Below are positions 11,387 to 22,335 of a DNA stretch of 64,000 nucleotides, piece after piece. The stretch's first letter is position 1. The number at the start of each line of letters is the position of its first letter. A program made the position numbers and the translations under genes. Where the stretch lies: the NCBI GenBank assembly GCA_037044905.1, contig JBAOKB010000126.1:124001-188000 (forward strand). Reading direction: 5' to 3'. A model generated the notes under the pieces. It was not told the origin of the DNA, made no database searches, and worked only from the letters and a program-made list of their open reading frames with translations. This DNA is from Hortaea werneckii. Its lineage: Eukaryota > Ascomycota > Dothideomycetes > Mycosphaerellales > Teratosphaeriaceae.

Positions 11387-11654
11387 GTGATTGATCATAG
11401 GGATGGTAGCCAGCTCCGACGACTTAGCGTAGGAGTATGCAAGCATCGGCACGTATCCAAAGCCGCGCCCTTTGTATGTATCGGCGTGACGGTAGCCAAA
11501 GAAATCACTCAGCACGATCGTGATCCTCGTACCAGTTCTGAGACTCGAAGTTTGAGTCCTGTCAGGTACCACTTCAGACTCAAAATGAAAGGATGAATCG
11601 CAAGTGGATGACATTTAGATTCATCCTCAGTATACTAATTGTTCCGCAATCAAA
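11387..11654. other. Convergent 3' intergenic region
   Basis: This region separates the 3' ends of the kinase and the cyclase. It presumably holds both poly(A) regions. No further feature was seen. Confidence 0.3.
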
Positions 11655-13868
11655 TCATTGATCAGCGGCAATCCTGGTATATCGCCTCACATATTTCGAC
11701 AACGCCTTCAAGGGGAAGTGGAATTTGTACATCGGATAACGATAGCCGCAGGGAGGAGTGTAAATGCCCTCCAAGGTGCCAGGTAGCCAGTCTCCGTTCG
11801 GTTGCTGCTTTCTAATGAGGAAATCAATGCCTCGACGGATGGCATTATGGTCCGCACAATCGGCTGTTACAAGCCCAACAAGAGCGTAAGCTGTTTGCGG
11901 GACCTGGCTCCCTTTGGGCTCTTGAATGTACCGCTTGGCTTTGGAGCTCTCAAGCGCTTCACCCCATCCCCCATCACTGTTCTGGTTGCTTCGGAGAAAC
12001 TGGCAGGCTCGGCGCACAGCCATCGAGTTGTGCTCGTACAGACCGGCACACGCCAAGCCCTCTAGAGCAAACATTGATGCAAAGCTAAAGCATACTCCCC
12101 AGCTGCCTAACCACCCACCTTCGGGAAATTGCGCCTCAAGCAACCAGGTGACGCTGCGTTCGATACACAGATGAATGTCTTCGGACCGGTAATCTGGATA
12201 CAGCCGTGTAAATTCGGTGAAGGCCATTATGACAGAACCTGTGCACTCCGCATACCGACTTTCCACCATGCAGTCTTCGTAGGAGTCGGTGATGTTGAAG
12301 TGCTCGAGGTAAGCTGGTCCGCGGACTTTCTCATAAGCTGCAAACCCGCCGCCCGCGGACTCCATGCCGAGCAGAAGGTCCACGGCTTGTTGGAGTCGAT
12401 GTTCTGACACGCGAGCGGACTGCGGTAGCTTGTTCTGGAGCAGAAGTACGGCTTTCAATGCCTCTGCCGTGGTATCCGAGACAGCATATCCCTGGTCGCG
12501 AGTGCTGAACGGCCAACCGCCTTGAGATGGATGACGATACACCTGTTGGATGCCAAGAGGATTCTCTCGAATCTGCGTGTTGTCCAAAAATTCCAAAGCC
12601 TTGCTCATTGCATCGAGGTCATCACTCTGCAGCTGTAACTCGCTATCCAACACAGCTTGTACGGTCAGGGACGTGTCCCATACAGCTGTGCCGTCTGTGC
12701 CCGAAGCAGCAAGACCCTCACGGCACATCCACAGCGGATCGCGGAAGCGAGTGAGCATGCCATGTGCCCAATGGCTATCAGATCCATGTGCATGCCAAAG
12801 AGCAATCATGTTGGAGGCCCAACTCACTGGAGTCAGGCAGAGATACCCAGTATTGTGGACTTCTGCCTCAATGTGAAAGAGTGCTTCACTCAGAGAACGC
12901 GTGCGGAGAGACGGAATCTTCCAATGCTCCAGTTGGCCTAGAGCAAAGGCGGTCGCCTTCTGGAATGTCGATGGCGGTTTGAGACGATCATATTCGCTGA
13001 CATTGGTGCGGTTCGCGATCCAGTCAATTTCAGCGTAAGGCATATCGTAAATCTCGTTGCGCAAGCTTTGCAGCAGCGGGTCGTCCTCGATCTTCACGCG
13101 ATGTCCGTAAAGATAGCTCATGCTGATGAATATGTTTCTCACCGGCATCCACCAGTTCGCTGGGTTCAAAGAGAGCATACGGGGTGTGAGTAGTAGTTCT
13201 GGTGTTAGAGGGATCATGCCTTCCCATTCGCAGAGTCCGAGTATACAGAGCCACACTTTGCCCCAAGTAGGAATCGCTAGAGCACTGCCCATTGCTATTA
13301 GCAGGCCACGGGCCTTGACACATACTGCGTGATTCGCTGGCAATCCAAGCATTCGAAGCATGATGTAGTTGACAGTGGTGCCGAACACCGTAGACGGACT
13401 GTCCAGAAACAGGCCCCAACCGCCATCGTCATTTGCGGTGTTCACTAAATACCGGCACATCTCGCTCGATGTATGATTATCGATCTTGTTGCCTGTAAAA
13501 TACATCGCGAACACCATACCGCTAGTGACGAACAGAGGCCCATCGCAATTACAACCCCACGTCCCACTTTCCGTTTGCAATTGCTTTAGAAAATTCCAGC
13601 CGCCTGCGAGCGCCTGATCGGCATTGCTTGGCTGGATCTGCTGAGGCAGACTGACAGATTTTCCAAGCCAGTATCTTTCTCGAAACGTTTGTGGTATCGA
13701 CACGCTCTCTGTAGCCTCGGTTCGATATGTCCAATCATGCCGGCCAGCGTTCACGGTCAATCGCCAATGGCCCAAGTCGGTAACAAATTCCAGGGCTGCT
13801 TCCTTGTTCTCATAGGGTGACGAAGCTTCGCCTGCTGAGCCCGGCATGGTTTCCAAAGTAGTGGACAT
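11655..13868 (-). CDS. Oxidosqualene-cyclase-like triterpene synthase
   Basis: An intronless frame encodes 737 residues from the ATG at 13,868; the longer frame upstream begins with GTG only. Length and the whole layout match oxidosqualene cyclases: an ERG7-like N-terminus (GHWRLTVNAGRHDW), PSTVFGTTVNYIMLRMLG, SYLYG near 251-255, and QW motifs at 98-104, 580-586, 629-635 and 688-694. The acid motif is present as SDTTAE at 464-469: catalytic Asp465 is kept, but the cysteine that follows it in the usual DCTAE is threonine. The usual WCHCR-type block reads WWMPVRN at 239-245. The ECT segment (residues 541-543, in YAECTGS) is retained. It should cyclise 2,3-oxidosqualene or squalene at the ER membrane, but these changes make a standard lanosterol synthase unlikely. 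It is the core enzyme of the putative cluster. Confidence 0.92.
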   Translation of the reverse strand: MSTTLETMPGSAGEASSPYENKEAALEFVTDLGHWRLTVNAGRHDWTYRTEATESVSIPQTFRERYWLGKSVSLPQQIQPSNADQALAGGWNFLKQLQTESGTWGCNCDGPLFVTSGMVFAMYFTGNKIDNHTSSEMCRYLVNTANDDGGWGLFLDSPSTVFGTTVNYIMLRMLGLPANHAVCVKARGLLIAMGSALAIPTWGKVWLCILGLCEWEGMIPLTPELLLTPRMLSLNPANWWMPVRNIFISMSYLYGHRVKIEDDPLLQSLRNEIYDMPYAEIDWIANRTNVSEYDRLKPPSTFQKATAFALGQLEHWKIPSLRTRSLSEALFHIEAEVHNTGYLCLTPVSWASNMIALWHAHGSDSHWAHGMLTRFRDPLWMCREGLAASGTDGTAVWDTSLTVQAVLDSELQLQSDDLDAMSKALEFLDNTQIRENPLGIQQVYRHPSQGGWPFSTRDQGYAVSDTTAEALKAVLLLQNKLPQSARVSEHRLQQAVDLLLGMESAGGGFAAYEKVRGPAYLEHFNITDSYEDCMVESRYAECTGSVIMAFTEFTRLYPDYRSEDIHLCIERSVTWLLEAQFPEGGWLGSWGVCFSFASMFALEGLACAGLYEHNSMAVRRACQFLRSNQNSDGGWGEALESSKAKRYIQEPKGSQVPQTAYALVGLVTADCADHNAIRRGIDFLIRKQQPNGDWLPGTLEGIYTPPCGYRYPMYKFHFPLKALSKYVRRYTRIAADQ

Positions 13869-13941
13869 CTTTATAACAACGATTACAATCGTATGAAGGT
13901 GGCAAGGGGGGTCGGTCGATTCGGTGGATTTCCAGCTCACA

Positions 13942-13947
13942 TTTATA
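13942..13947 (-). promoter_or_regulatory. TATA box of triterpene cyclase
   Basis: TATAAA on the minus strand lies about 75 nt before the cyclase ATG at 13,868. Confidence 0.5.
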
Positions 13948-13949
13948 GA

Positions 13950-14599
13950 GAATCGATTTGTTAGGCACCGGTTCTTTACAAGCTTGCAGCGACGTAGCTA
14001 TGTTGCGCCGGCTCTAGACACAACTGTATGGCGCCCAAAAGCGCTGTTGGCACTCGTCAACCGCACTTACAGTGACATGTCGTCATATCCCAGTTGCAGA
14101 CAGTAGGCCTTATAGACCAATAAGGAATAGTCGTCCGCTGGATTTGTTCGGTCAATCGACTAAACCAAATCAAGCATCGTCCCTAGCAACGGAAACCCTG
14201 CTCGTGTGAGGGCGAGACAGACGTCTTGTTGCTTATCATTGATCTGCCTGGCGGCGCATTGAGAGAGTAATGGCAGGAAGCTAAGTCATACAGTTATTAT
14301 GTCGAGAGCGACATTGATTCCACGTCAGCATAGAGGAGTTACGTTCCAATTCTAATGCTTTTCCACCATGGCGGATGCATTGCTGACCTAGAGTCGCAAA
14401 ATAAATGTGCCTATGACTATTCAAGAGTGTCTCCGTACAGACCTCGAAATCGATTCCCAAACGCATTGATCGAAGTCTACATCCCTCAGCTCTTTCGTAC
14501 TAGGCTCTTACTCTTCTGCGGAATGGTCCTTCAACGGCTGCAGAGGACCATCCTCCCACGCTGGTCAGATGACTGGCCCATCTCTCCACCGTCTGCCTT
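13950..14599. other. Cyclase upstream region, no gene seen
   Basis: About 650 bp of normal composition lie upstream of the cyclase. The short frames present (for example 14,355-14,606 on the plus strand) have no family resemblance or coding-like features. It presumably contains cyclase promoter elements. Confidence 0.35.
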
Positions 14600-15050
14600 G
14601 CGTTAGTGAGACTTTAGAGATATTGATGAATTACTGACGTAAAAGAATTTCTTTCTAGTAAATGTCAATCGCGTGCCCTTGGGATTGTAGCTGTGAGAGG
14701 TAAGATTGGCCCAATCAATCTTCATTGCGACCCAATGGTTGGCTTCGCCAATTCCGAACGCCCAGCCTTTCCTGTGTTCTATTCGTCAATTTTGGCCGTC
14801 CATCTGCTCAACATGTCGCATCGTATATTCGCAATATCGTGATACACCATGTTCGGTAAGAGGTATATGTTGCCGCATGTCTCGGGGAAAAGCGCTTGCA
14901 CTGCATGTGCGAGCTCGTCGGTCATACTACCGTCTACGACAAGTCTGGTCAGAGACTGGCGTGCGAGCTGCATGAGTAAGCATATTTAGAGGTCGATGCT
15001 CCCGCCCTTCAAGATCGTGAGCTTGCAAATTTGCTTGGCGCTCTGCTGCA
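14600..15050 (-). pseudogene. Degenerate coding fragment, possibly C48 protease-like
   Basis: Three protein-like frames follow each other on the minus strand: about 15,045-14,927 (begins AERQANLQAHDLEG), 14,973-14,779 (contains LPNMVYHDIANIRCDM) and about 14,795-14,600 (contains GIGEANHWVAMKIDW and SYNPKG). No GT-AG introns connect them; the second and third would join with one single-base frameshift after a TAG. The HWVAMKIDW...YNP pattern recalls the catalytic histidine region of Ulp1/C48 cysteine proteases, but that is a weak visual match. It is best read as a decayed gene or transposon fragment. Confidence 0.3.
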
Positions 15051-15989
15051 ATGTAAATCAGATCCGCTCGCTATGAACGAAGAGTTCCGCTTCGCGGCGG
15101 TGTCTGGCTTGCGTTGGGGAGAAGACGTTGGGGAGAAGACCTTCTTTTTGAAGATCGGGTTGCATGGAAAGACGCAGCTCTCCTCTGCGGCGCATAGTAG
15201 TAAGAGCCGTGAGAATCGCACAGATTTCTCTTGTCGCCAATCTTGTAGCCGGCGAATCGTGCGACATGTCACCCGGCTTTATTTCGACCATCTGAGATCG
15301 GGTCAATATACATTGCGAGTATGGCATTCATTGCCAAGCAGCCTGCTAGACGAGGGTTGGTTCAGAGATTGCGTGATGAAGCTGTTATCCGGCACGCATG
15401 GCGGAGCACACAAAACTTTACCAACAGGCTCATAATTGTTTCGAGACGGACAAGACTGTTGCATTGGTGTGAATGACTGACAGATACCTTATTCAATGGA
15501 CTAGATTAGCAACTGATTCCCCCTTGCGCAAATAATCGCTACACCTACCATGGAGCTAACTCGTGTGACTGAGTTCGAATTCGATTGGGGAACCAACAAC
15601 TGGGTATCTCGACGGGGTCGCACGATTGCCCAAACTCGCAGCGGTGAAGTCTAACGGGTTATGATTTTGATGGTCTGACGACAACCCATCGTGGGTGTCA
15701 TAGGCGATGAATGGGGGACTAAAATCTCAGTAGTGTGCCGCGCGAGACCTGGAACCTTCAGATGTGTTCTGGACCGCCGTAGTACGGTTGCTATCTGCTG
15801 ATCAGGAAGGACGTTTTAGTTCTGTTCTCAGCGCAGTGGAGCATGGAGAAGCTGTGTTCGCTTACCATCATGCACGACACAAGAAGCGGGGATTCCATGA
15901 CGACAGTCTCTGGCCCTATCAAGATAACCGCAGTCGTAGCCTAAAGCATCATCGACCACGGATGGTCTTATGTCAGTCAGCAAATGTGT
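15051..15989. other. Intergenic region, no gene recognised
   Basis: Several frames of 60-130 codons occur on both strands between 15,051 and 15,480. None is convincing, and they may be the eroded 5' part of the fragment at 14,600-15,050. The remainder, up to the end of the regulator gene, shows nothing clear. Confidence 0.35.
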
Positions 15990-18036
15990 TCATTTCACGG
16001 GAGCTAAGGGTGAGACAAACTCTACTATATCGCGCAGCAACAAATGCATACGCTCGAGCGGCGTCAGTAGGATTCCGACATGTTGTTCACCGGCCAACAC
16101 TGGTGTGTAGAGCTCTCGCATCCGGCGTAGCTGATCCCTCAATTCTGAGGTCTCGTTGAAAGGCTTCAGCAGCAGCTGGAGAGCGGCAGAACGTGTCGAG
16201 TGAGCGAAATAACGCTGCAACCTACGGACGCCGGCTCGCACTGTCCTAAGTTAGTATACAACAGCACAAATCGGGCACAGGTCTTCTTACATAGGCAGGT
16301 CAATATCAGAAGATGCAAATTCTTTGCGGCATCCCCAAGGTGCAGAAGGAAGAAGTGCAAGCTGCGATAGAGGCTCAAGAGCTCTGACTTGTAAGCTCTG
16401 TTCCTGAGAAACTCAATCGCTTCAGCATACTGTGTGATGTCAATTAGCGAGTAGCTTCCTGGCTCGAACACTTGAACAACCTACCTGTGTTACATCGTGA
16501 TTTTTCGTTACGATCAAGACAGAGTAGCTGAGGAACCCGAGGAGATGCAGCTCATCGCCTGTGACGTCGCTGCGAGATCGAAGAGCCTTGATAATGTCGA
16601 CAAGGTTGTGCGGCTGCATTTGATCGTGGCAAATGCGATGGAGTCGCCGGACGAGTTCTATGTCACGTTTTTGTGCAAACGCTGACCCGTAGGCGGGAAG
16701 ATAGGAAAGAAGCTCGTTCCTTCTTTGAAGCAACTGAGCCATGCTACGCTCCGTTAGCATCGACTTGATCTTTGCAGTAGAGCCGAGGTATAACGCCAGC
16801 GGGTTCATGGGCATCGATACATGTGAGAAGATCAGCATGTCTGGGTCAAGTCCGAAGTGCGTGTAGCTGCGCTGTATTGCTCTGACTGGTGAATCATCCT
16901 TCGGACGTGAGCTCACCGTTTCCGTTGACAACGATGTGGAAATCGACATGCTGTCCAGTGGACCAGTGGAAGACTCATTTGTCAAAGGTGACTCGGTGAC
17001 ATTTTGATCATCATCCAATGGCGCCGACTGACCGAAATCCACGAATGCATCCTCTGACAAGAACTCAAACAGTTGGGTCTCGAGAGCTTGATCCGCAGCA
17101 TGCCTAGCCGGGGTCCTGGGCTCGGCGCGAAGCTCGGTCATGGGAGCCTCAATTGCTTCGGGAGATCCATTCTGGGTCAGATTCGCGTACTCAAGATCCG
17201 CGCACGGGAGAGCTGCCGGCAGATCTGATGTGGCCGTGGGCTGGCATGTGGCTTCTGGGGCCAAGGTGGCACAAGATGTGGACGTGATACGGTTCTCTGT
17301 GGATTGTCCATTCGAAAATCTCGGAGCAAAATTACCGCCAGGACTTGTGAGCCAATCAAGGCACCAACCATCGTGCCCATCCGGGATGATATTCTCATGT
17401 ATGCCCAAAGCAGCTCCGAGCGCACCATAGCCAGCGCTTTCGTCATGGCACGGATCCCACTGGTCCATTGTCACTGCTTGTTCGGCCGTAACGCCATGGG
17501 TATTCCAATCGAAAACAGCTTGCTGCCCAGCCGAAGGTACGTTGCTTGCATACTCCTCGATCTGAAACCCGGGACAATAACGCTGTTCCGACTGATTCGC
17601 TGTAACTGCTTGTTCAGCCGTAGCGCCGTAGGTATCCCGATCGGAAACAGCTTGCTGCCCAGCCGAAAGTACGTTGCTGGCATTCTCCTCGATCTGAACC
17701 TCGGCAACACTGGTATCGAGGTCCAGATGAGCGGCTCTTGGTACAGTTTCACCTTCATGCTCGATCGCAGAGTCCACTTGACTCACTACAGCGCTCGCTC
17801 CAAGCTGAATTGGCTGCGGAGTTTCCCTACTAGGCCTTCGTCAGTCCCAAAGCTATCGGCTGGTGCGTGACTGATTGATACAGATGTCTCCCAGCGCGGG
17901 CAAGTCGAACTTGCAGTTTGGCCACTCGAGTTCGTAGCGCCAGATTCTCTCGTTGAAACGCAGCGACTTTTCTCTGTCTCTCTGCGCATTCTAAGCATTG
18001 CCAAATGCGCGAGGAGGTTCTCGTATCCACGGGCAT
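15990..18036 (-). CDS. Putative coiled-coil transcriptional regulator of the cluster
   Basis: Four exons on the minus strand, 18036-17882, 17829-16485, 16429-16291 and 16240-15990, with introns of 52, 55 and 50 nt, each with good donors (GTATCA, GTAGGT, GTAAGA), give 629 residues. The N-terminus has a CLEC pair, then a basic/leucine-patterned helix (CAERQRKVAAFQRENLALRTRVAKLQ) resembling a bZIP or Zn-cluster linker coiled coil. The middle is acidic and Ser/Thr-rich, and the C-terminus is helical and leucine-rich (LLSLYRSLHFFLLHLG), as in fungal pathway regulators. No complete Zn2Cys6 or canonical bZIP basic region is visible, so a further 5' exon may be missing. An internal 44-residue tandem duplication is present. 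A role in controlling the cluster is inferred from position. The family is not recognised. Confidence 0.55.
17461..17696 (-). repeat. 132-bp tandem duplication within regulator gene
   Basis: Two in-frame units, 17,696-17,565 and 17,564-about 17,461, encode QIEENASNVLSAGQQAV... and QIEEYASNVPSAGQQAV..., a 44-residue period. Both end in G-x-TAEQAVT. The units differ at several amino acids and third bases, so the duplication is not brand new. Confidence 0.85.
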
Positions 18037-18480
18037 AGCAGGAGCAGAGATGTGAGGTGTGATGGTAGATGTGCGGCAAGACGAGCAAAGCAGGGCAAAG
18101 AAGGGACACCCGCATCGTTGACGAGCTCATGGCCCCGATAGATATGCTTCTGGTGCTGCAGAGTAGACACAGGTGTATCGGACTCTGGCGACAATGCATC
18201 GCTGTGCCGCACTCCTGCGCTTCAACGAAGCTCCACCACAATGTCAACCGCTGTCTTTCTAGGGTCAAGTGCCGGATGTGGAATGCAAGCCGTCCTCTGA
18301 ATCTCGGGTAGGAACTTCGGTTCGGGCTTCTCCAGACGTACTTATCAGTTGCGATAGAGTGCATGAGCATCGAGTTCTACCGGCTCTTCTTTTGAGAAAC
18401 GACTCGATTCGTAAGGCGTTGCTATGCAAATTTAGGTCTGGTGAATAATGCCTCATCCCCTCTGAACTTTCGAGCTCTAA
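18037..18480. other. Upstream of regulator; possible missing first exon
   Basis: The DNA has normal composition up to about 18,470. Minus-strand frames reach 18,370 but no splice-supported extension of the regulator was found. The region then passes abruptly into AT-rich RIP-mutated DNA. Confidence 0.35.
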
Positions 18481-19980
18481 GCGCTTAAGCTAAGGTCGGG
18501 GCTAGCGTTCCTCCGAAGGCCGATTTTAGTAAGTAGGCCTACACAAATTCGGCTTTAACGGAATACTAATCCCGCCTATTACTTCTTTATAGTTAAACAC
18601 AAAAATAAAGCCGAAAAATTAGTAGTATAGCAAATTTAAGGTATTGTTGCTATTGTATCTATTAAGCTTTATAACCTTTAGCGCTTCCCTCTCCCTCTCT
18701 TTAGCTTAGCCTCTTAGTAATAATAGGAGCTTAGTAGTATACTCGCTAGTAGTACTAAGCTCTATAGTAAGGTTAGTAGTAGTAAGCGCTAAGGTAGTAG
18801 TACTCTATATTTATCTTATAGAGTAGTAGCCTATACCTCTCGTTATATAGTACTAGTATAATAAGTAACTATAGTAGTAAAGGCCTCTATAGCCCTTAAT
18901 TGCTACTTATAGCTAAAGCCTTTATAGCGCTCTTTAAACTCGTATATATAGCGCTTAATATTATCTAGAGCGTCTTTTATATCTAGTTAGTATATAAGTA
19001 GAGTACTAATCTTATTATTAAGGTCCTTTTTATAGTACTCTAGCCCTATAGTTTTATATACCTTAAACCTATAGTCTTTAAATATAAAGGCCTAGCGTTT
19101 AAAGTGTTTATACTTTAGTATACTAGTACGCTTATAGTACTACTAGAGGTACTTACAAAGTAGCTAATACTTATAGTAGAAGCGGCAATTATATATAACC
19201 TTATCCTTAAGGTCTCTTAGCTCTTAGATATACTTAGAGTCCTCTACCTTTAAGATCTAGTTATAGATAAGGTTCTAAACTAATATTAGTATCGTTATAA
19301 GCTACTAAGTTAGTTCTAGATTAGAGCTAGCCTTTAGATAATATTAACTATAAAAGCATTGTTTAGTAGTAAGGGCCTTTATATTAGAATTTGCTATAAC
19401 CTCTTTAAGCTAGCGTACTAGGCTAATAAGCGTATATTTAGCTATCTAAGACTTTACTCTATACTTTAGTACTAAATAAAAGCCTTTAAGAGAGTTAGTT
19501 ATTTTTACCTAAAAAAGGATAAGTAAATACTACTAATAGTAAGTACCTTAATACTTTATATTATAGCCTTTTTTCTTCTTACTATCCTTACTTTCGAGGC
19601 TATAGAGCTCTTACTTAATATAGTCGACATCCTCTTACTTTAACTTATCTCGTTTTGTTAGTAGTTTGTTTATAGCTTACTATAGTAAGTCGAGGTAACT
19701 AGTACACGTAAATTAAAGCTTTAGTATAGTAAGAAGGTATTCGTAGGTCTTACTATATAATTTACTAGAGAATTACTATAGTAGAGTACGCTCTACGTAC
19801 GTATAGTATAATAGATAGTTATATATAATCTTACCTTATAGTATCTACTATAGGCTAAAGACTCTAGCTATAATAGCGCATTTAGTAGCTAAATTGTTAG
19901 TTAGAAAGTAACGTAGCTACTAACCTCTATAGCCGCTAGTCTAGCGCTTAATAGTATAGAGAGCCTCTTTAATAATATTA
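18481..19980. mobile_element. RIP-mutated transposon DNA, family unresolved
   Basis: This AT-rich sequence is poor in CpA and TpG. On the minus strand around 19,350-18,950 a broken frame contains residues that look protein-like (for example CRFYYKY and YKHFKR), so a decayed coding region on that strand is likely. No terminal repeats were found. The 11.5-kb LTR element inserted at its right end. Confidence 0.5.
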
Positions 19981-19984
19981 GTAT

Positions 19985-20245
19985 TGTCGTAGGGAACCTA
20001 GCCCCTACTTGTTACCGGAGGGCATAAGTAAGATCTTAGGGCGTAGAGAGAAAGAACACACATATACACACAGACTATTACTAGAATGCTTTTGTTACTA
20101 GATTAATACTATTGCTTATTACTGCTTAGACTACGGCCGACTTAGATACTTTAGAATAATGCTTTAAAAACCCAATTGCCTCTAGTACTTCTTTATACTT
20201 GCGCACGCCTTCCCTTAGACACTTAGGACGTCTAACGTTCCTACA
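19985..20245 (+). repeat. 5' LTR (261 bp) of the 11.5-kb element
   Basis: The LTR starts TGTCGTAGGGAAC and ends GTTCCTACA, which form an imperfect terminal inverted repeat. It is nearly identical to 31,200-31,460; most differences are C/T or G/A, as RIP would make. Confidence 0.9.
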
Positions 20246-20250
20246 AATTT

Positions 20251-20262
20251 TAGTGCGGTCTC
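20251..20262 (+). promoter_or_regulatory. Candidate primer binding site
   Basis: TAGTGCGGTCTC starts 5 nt after the 5' LTR. With one RIP change its first bases would be TGG, as expected for a site complementary to a tRNA 3' CCA end. The tRNA was not identified. Confidence 0.4.
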
Positions 20263-20869
20263 TATAGAGCGAAGGACGACTACCTTATAAAGAATAGGAG
20301 GGCAAAACGAAAAACGAAGGCCTCTTATAAGGTAGGTATCCGTCCGGCCCTAATAAGGAAATAGCTTTGCGACAGGTACACTAATTATAGAAGAAACTTC
20401 TTTACTAGACACGACAACTAGACATTATATAATAGAAAACCTTTTAATATCCGAGATACTACTATAGGAGAAGCTCGCAAGCGAGATTTCGAAGATTAAC
20501 TAGCTAATACCCTCTACTAGAGGGAACCTAGCTAGCTTAATATACTATAGCCCTAGTTGTTCTTGCCGACCTTGCTACCTATACTTTAATTTTACTACTC
20601 GGCTTCGTAGTTAGTCTATTCGTAGGGCTTATAGATACTAACGGATTCCTTTATAACTACTATATTAGACTATATATACGAAGGTAGACTATAAGAAGAG
20701 AGTCTAAGTATGCCTAGCTTACGAAAGATAAGGACAACAATTAGAACAGAATAGGACAGATAGAGCCTTTTCTTTATACTAGACTATAAAGCTAAACCCC
20801 TTACTCGCCTCTACCTATAGGCGATATGCCTTCTTTATTTACTTAACCTTCTAGGTCCCTTAGAGATAA

Positions 20870-22335
20870 CTTAGAGGGATACCCGTTTACTTTATTCTAT
20901 AACAACTACACCCCTCTAGAGGAGGCCGGATATACGCCTTCTATAGGACCTTCTATATACTAAACTACCCTTAGTACCTACCTACCTATACCTATACCTT
21001 TTATAATACCTATACTAGGCCTAAACACTTTAGAAGCACCTCGCTTCTACGGAGATAATTAGTCGAGCTTTATTCGAGACTACTATTATATATACCTTTG
21101 TTACGGGACACTAGGTAATAGGGCGGCTCTACTCCTTAAAGATTATTATAACGACATCTACCGTAGCTAGGTCTAAGATGCTATTAAGGCAACCTCTAGC
21201 TTTAACTAGCTTAAGACGTCGCTCTAGGAGAAGTTTAGATACATAGACAAGGCACGTTTTATTAATATAATTAAAGCTCTTACTTAGCTAGTCTAGAGGA
21301 ACGTAGAAAGCTATAACAAGGATGTATTATAGTACTATTAATCCTTCGAGTATATTGTTCGACGTATAGTAGAAGGTAGTAATAGTATAGATAAGTTAAC
21401 CCTCGTAAAGCTCTTTATACGTAGCCTCCTAAAAGACACTTAGCGCTATATTATTTCTCGTATAGGGATTTATCCGCTATTCCTTACTAGAGACTAGTAC
21501 TACGCGGTTATATCTATTATAGAGTCCTTAGCTAGGGCCGACTAGTTACTCGACATACTTAACGACCCCCTTTCTAGCTTTAACGTCGGAAGCTATCTTT
21601 ATAGTATATAGGACGACTCTCGGTATAGATAGCCTACTACGGACTCTACCCTATTAGGTAGGGATCCGTATAGCTAGCCTAGAATGCCCCCTTAGGGTCC
21701 TATACTAGCAAGGGAGTCTATAGATAACCTTATAGAATAGTTTAGTAAGATACGACTTATAGCGGTATAGCTTAGTCCCCTTCTATAGCAAGCTAGGATC
21801 TAAGGGGAAAAGTTTGCGATAGTACTATCTAAAGCATCTACTCCTACTACAACTATAGGCCCTCTAAACATAGGAGCTCGTCTAACACCTTCTGCCTACC
21901 CTATTAACTCTATATAACCGAATTAAGCTAACCCTCGCCTAGAGTTCGAGTACTATATATATAGGCAGATAGGCTATACTACGAAGAGGTACCTAGGCCT
22001 AAACAAACTTGTTAACTAAGGAATCCTATTCTATACGCTAAACAATAGACTAGCCTAGGGCACACCTTAAAACCTTAGGTATAAACTACCTAGTTTGCTA
22101 CCGCGGAATAGATTATAAGCTATAGAAGACATAATTAATTAACGCTAGTAGCATTAATAGCAAAGCTAGAATCGAAATAGTGTAAGCAATATAATACTAG
22201 GGCAGCTAGTAGGAGAAAGTAATTCTAAAGAAGAGCTGCTACTAGACCCTAATATTATCCTAGCGAGCCTTATAAACATAGAGGTTAGCGCGGTTAATAG
22301 CGAAAGAGTCCGTAACCCTTATGCCTAAGTTTATA
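20870..22335 (+). pseudogene. gag-like region of the 11.5-kb element
   Basis: A plus-strand frame with scattered TAG/TAA stops has the helical, charged look of retrotransposon capsid domains between about 21,030 and 21,600 (for example RFYGDN, EKFRYIDKARF, KLFIRSLLKD). No zinc knuckle could be confirmed. It is broken by RIP and the boundaries are approximate. Confidence 0.55.

Noticed and set aside
13869..13940. N-terminal extension of the cyclase by 24 residues
   Set aside because: The extended frame starts with GTG and overlaps the TATA region; the ATG at 13,868 gives the normal family length.
15031..15435. 134-codon plus-strand frame
   Set aside because: Overlaps competing minus-strand frames of similar length and shows no family resemblance.
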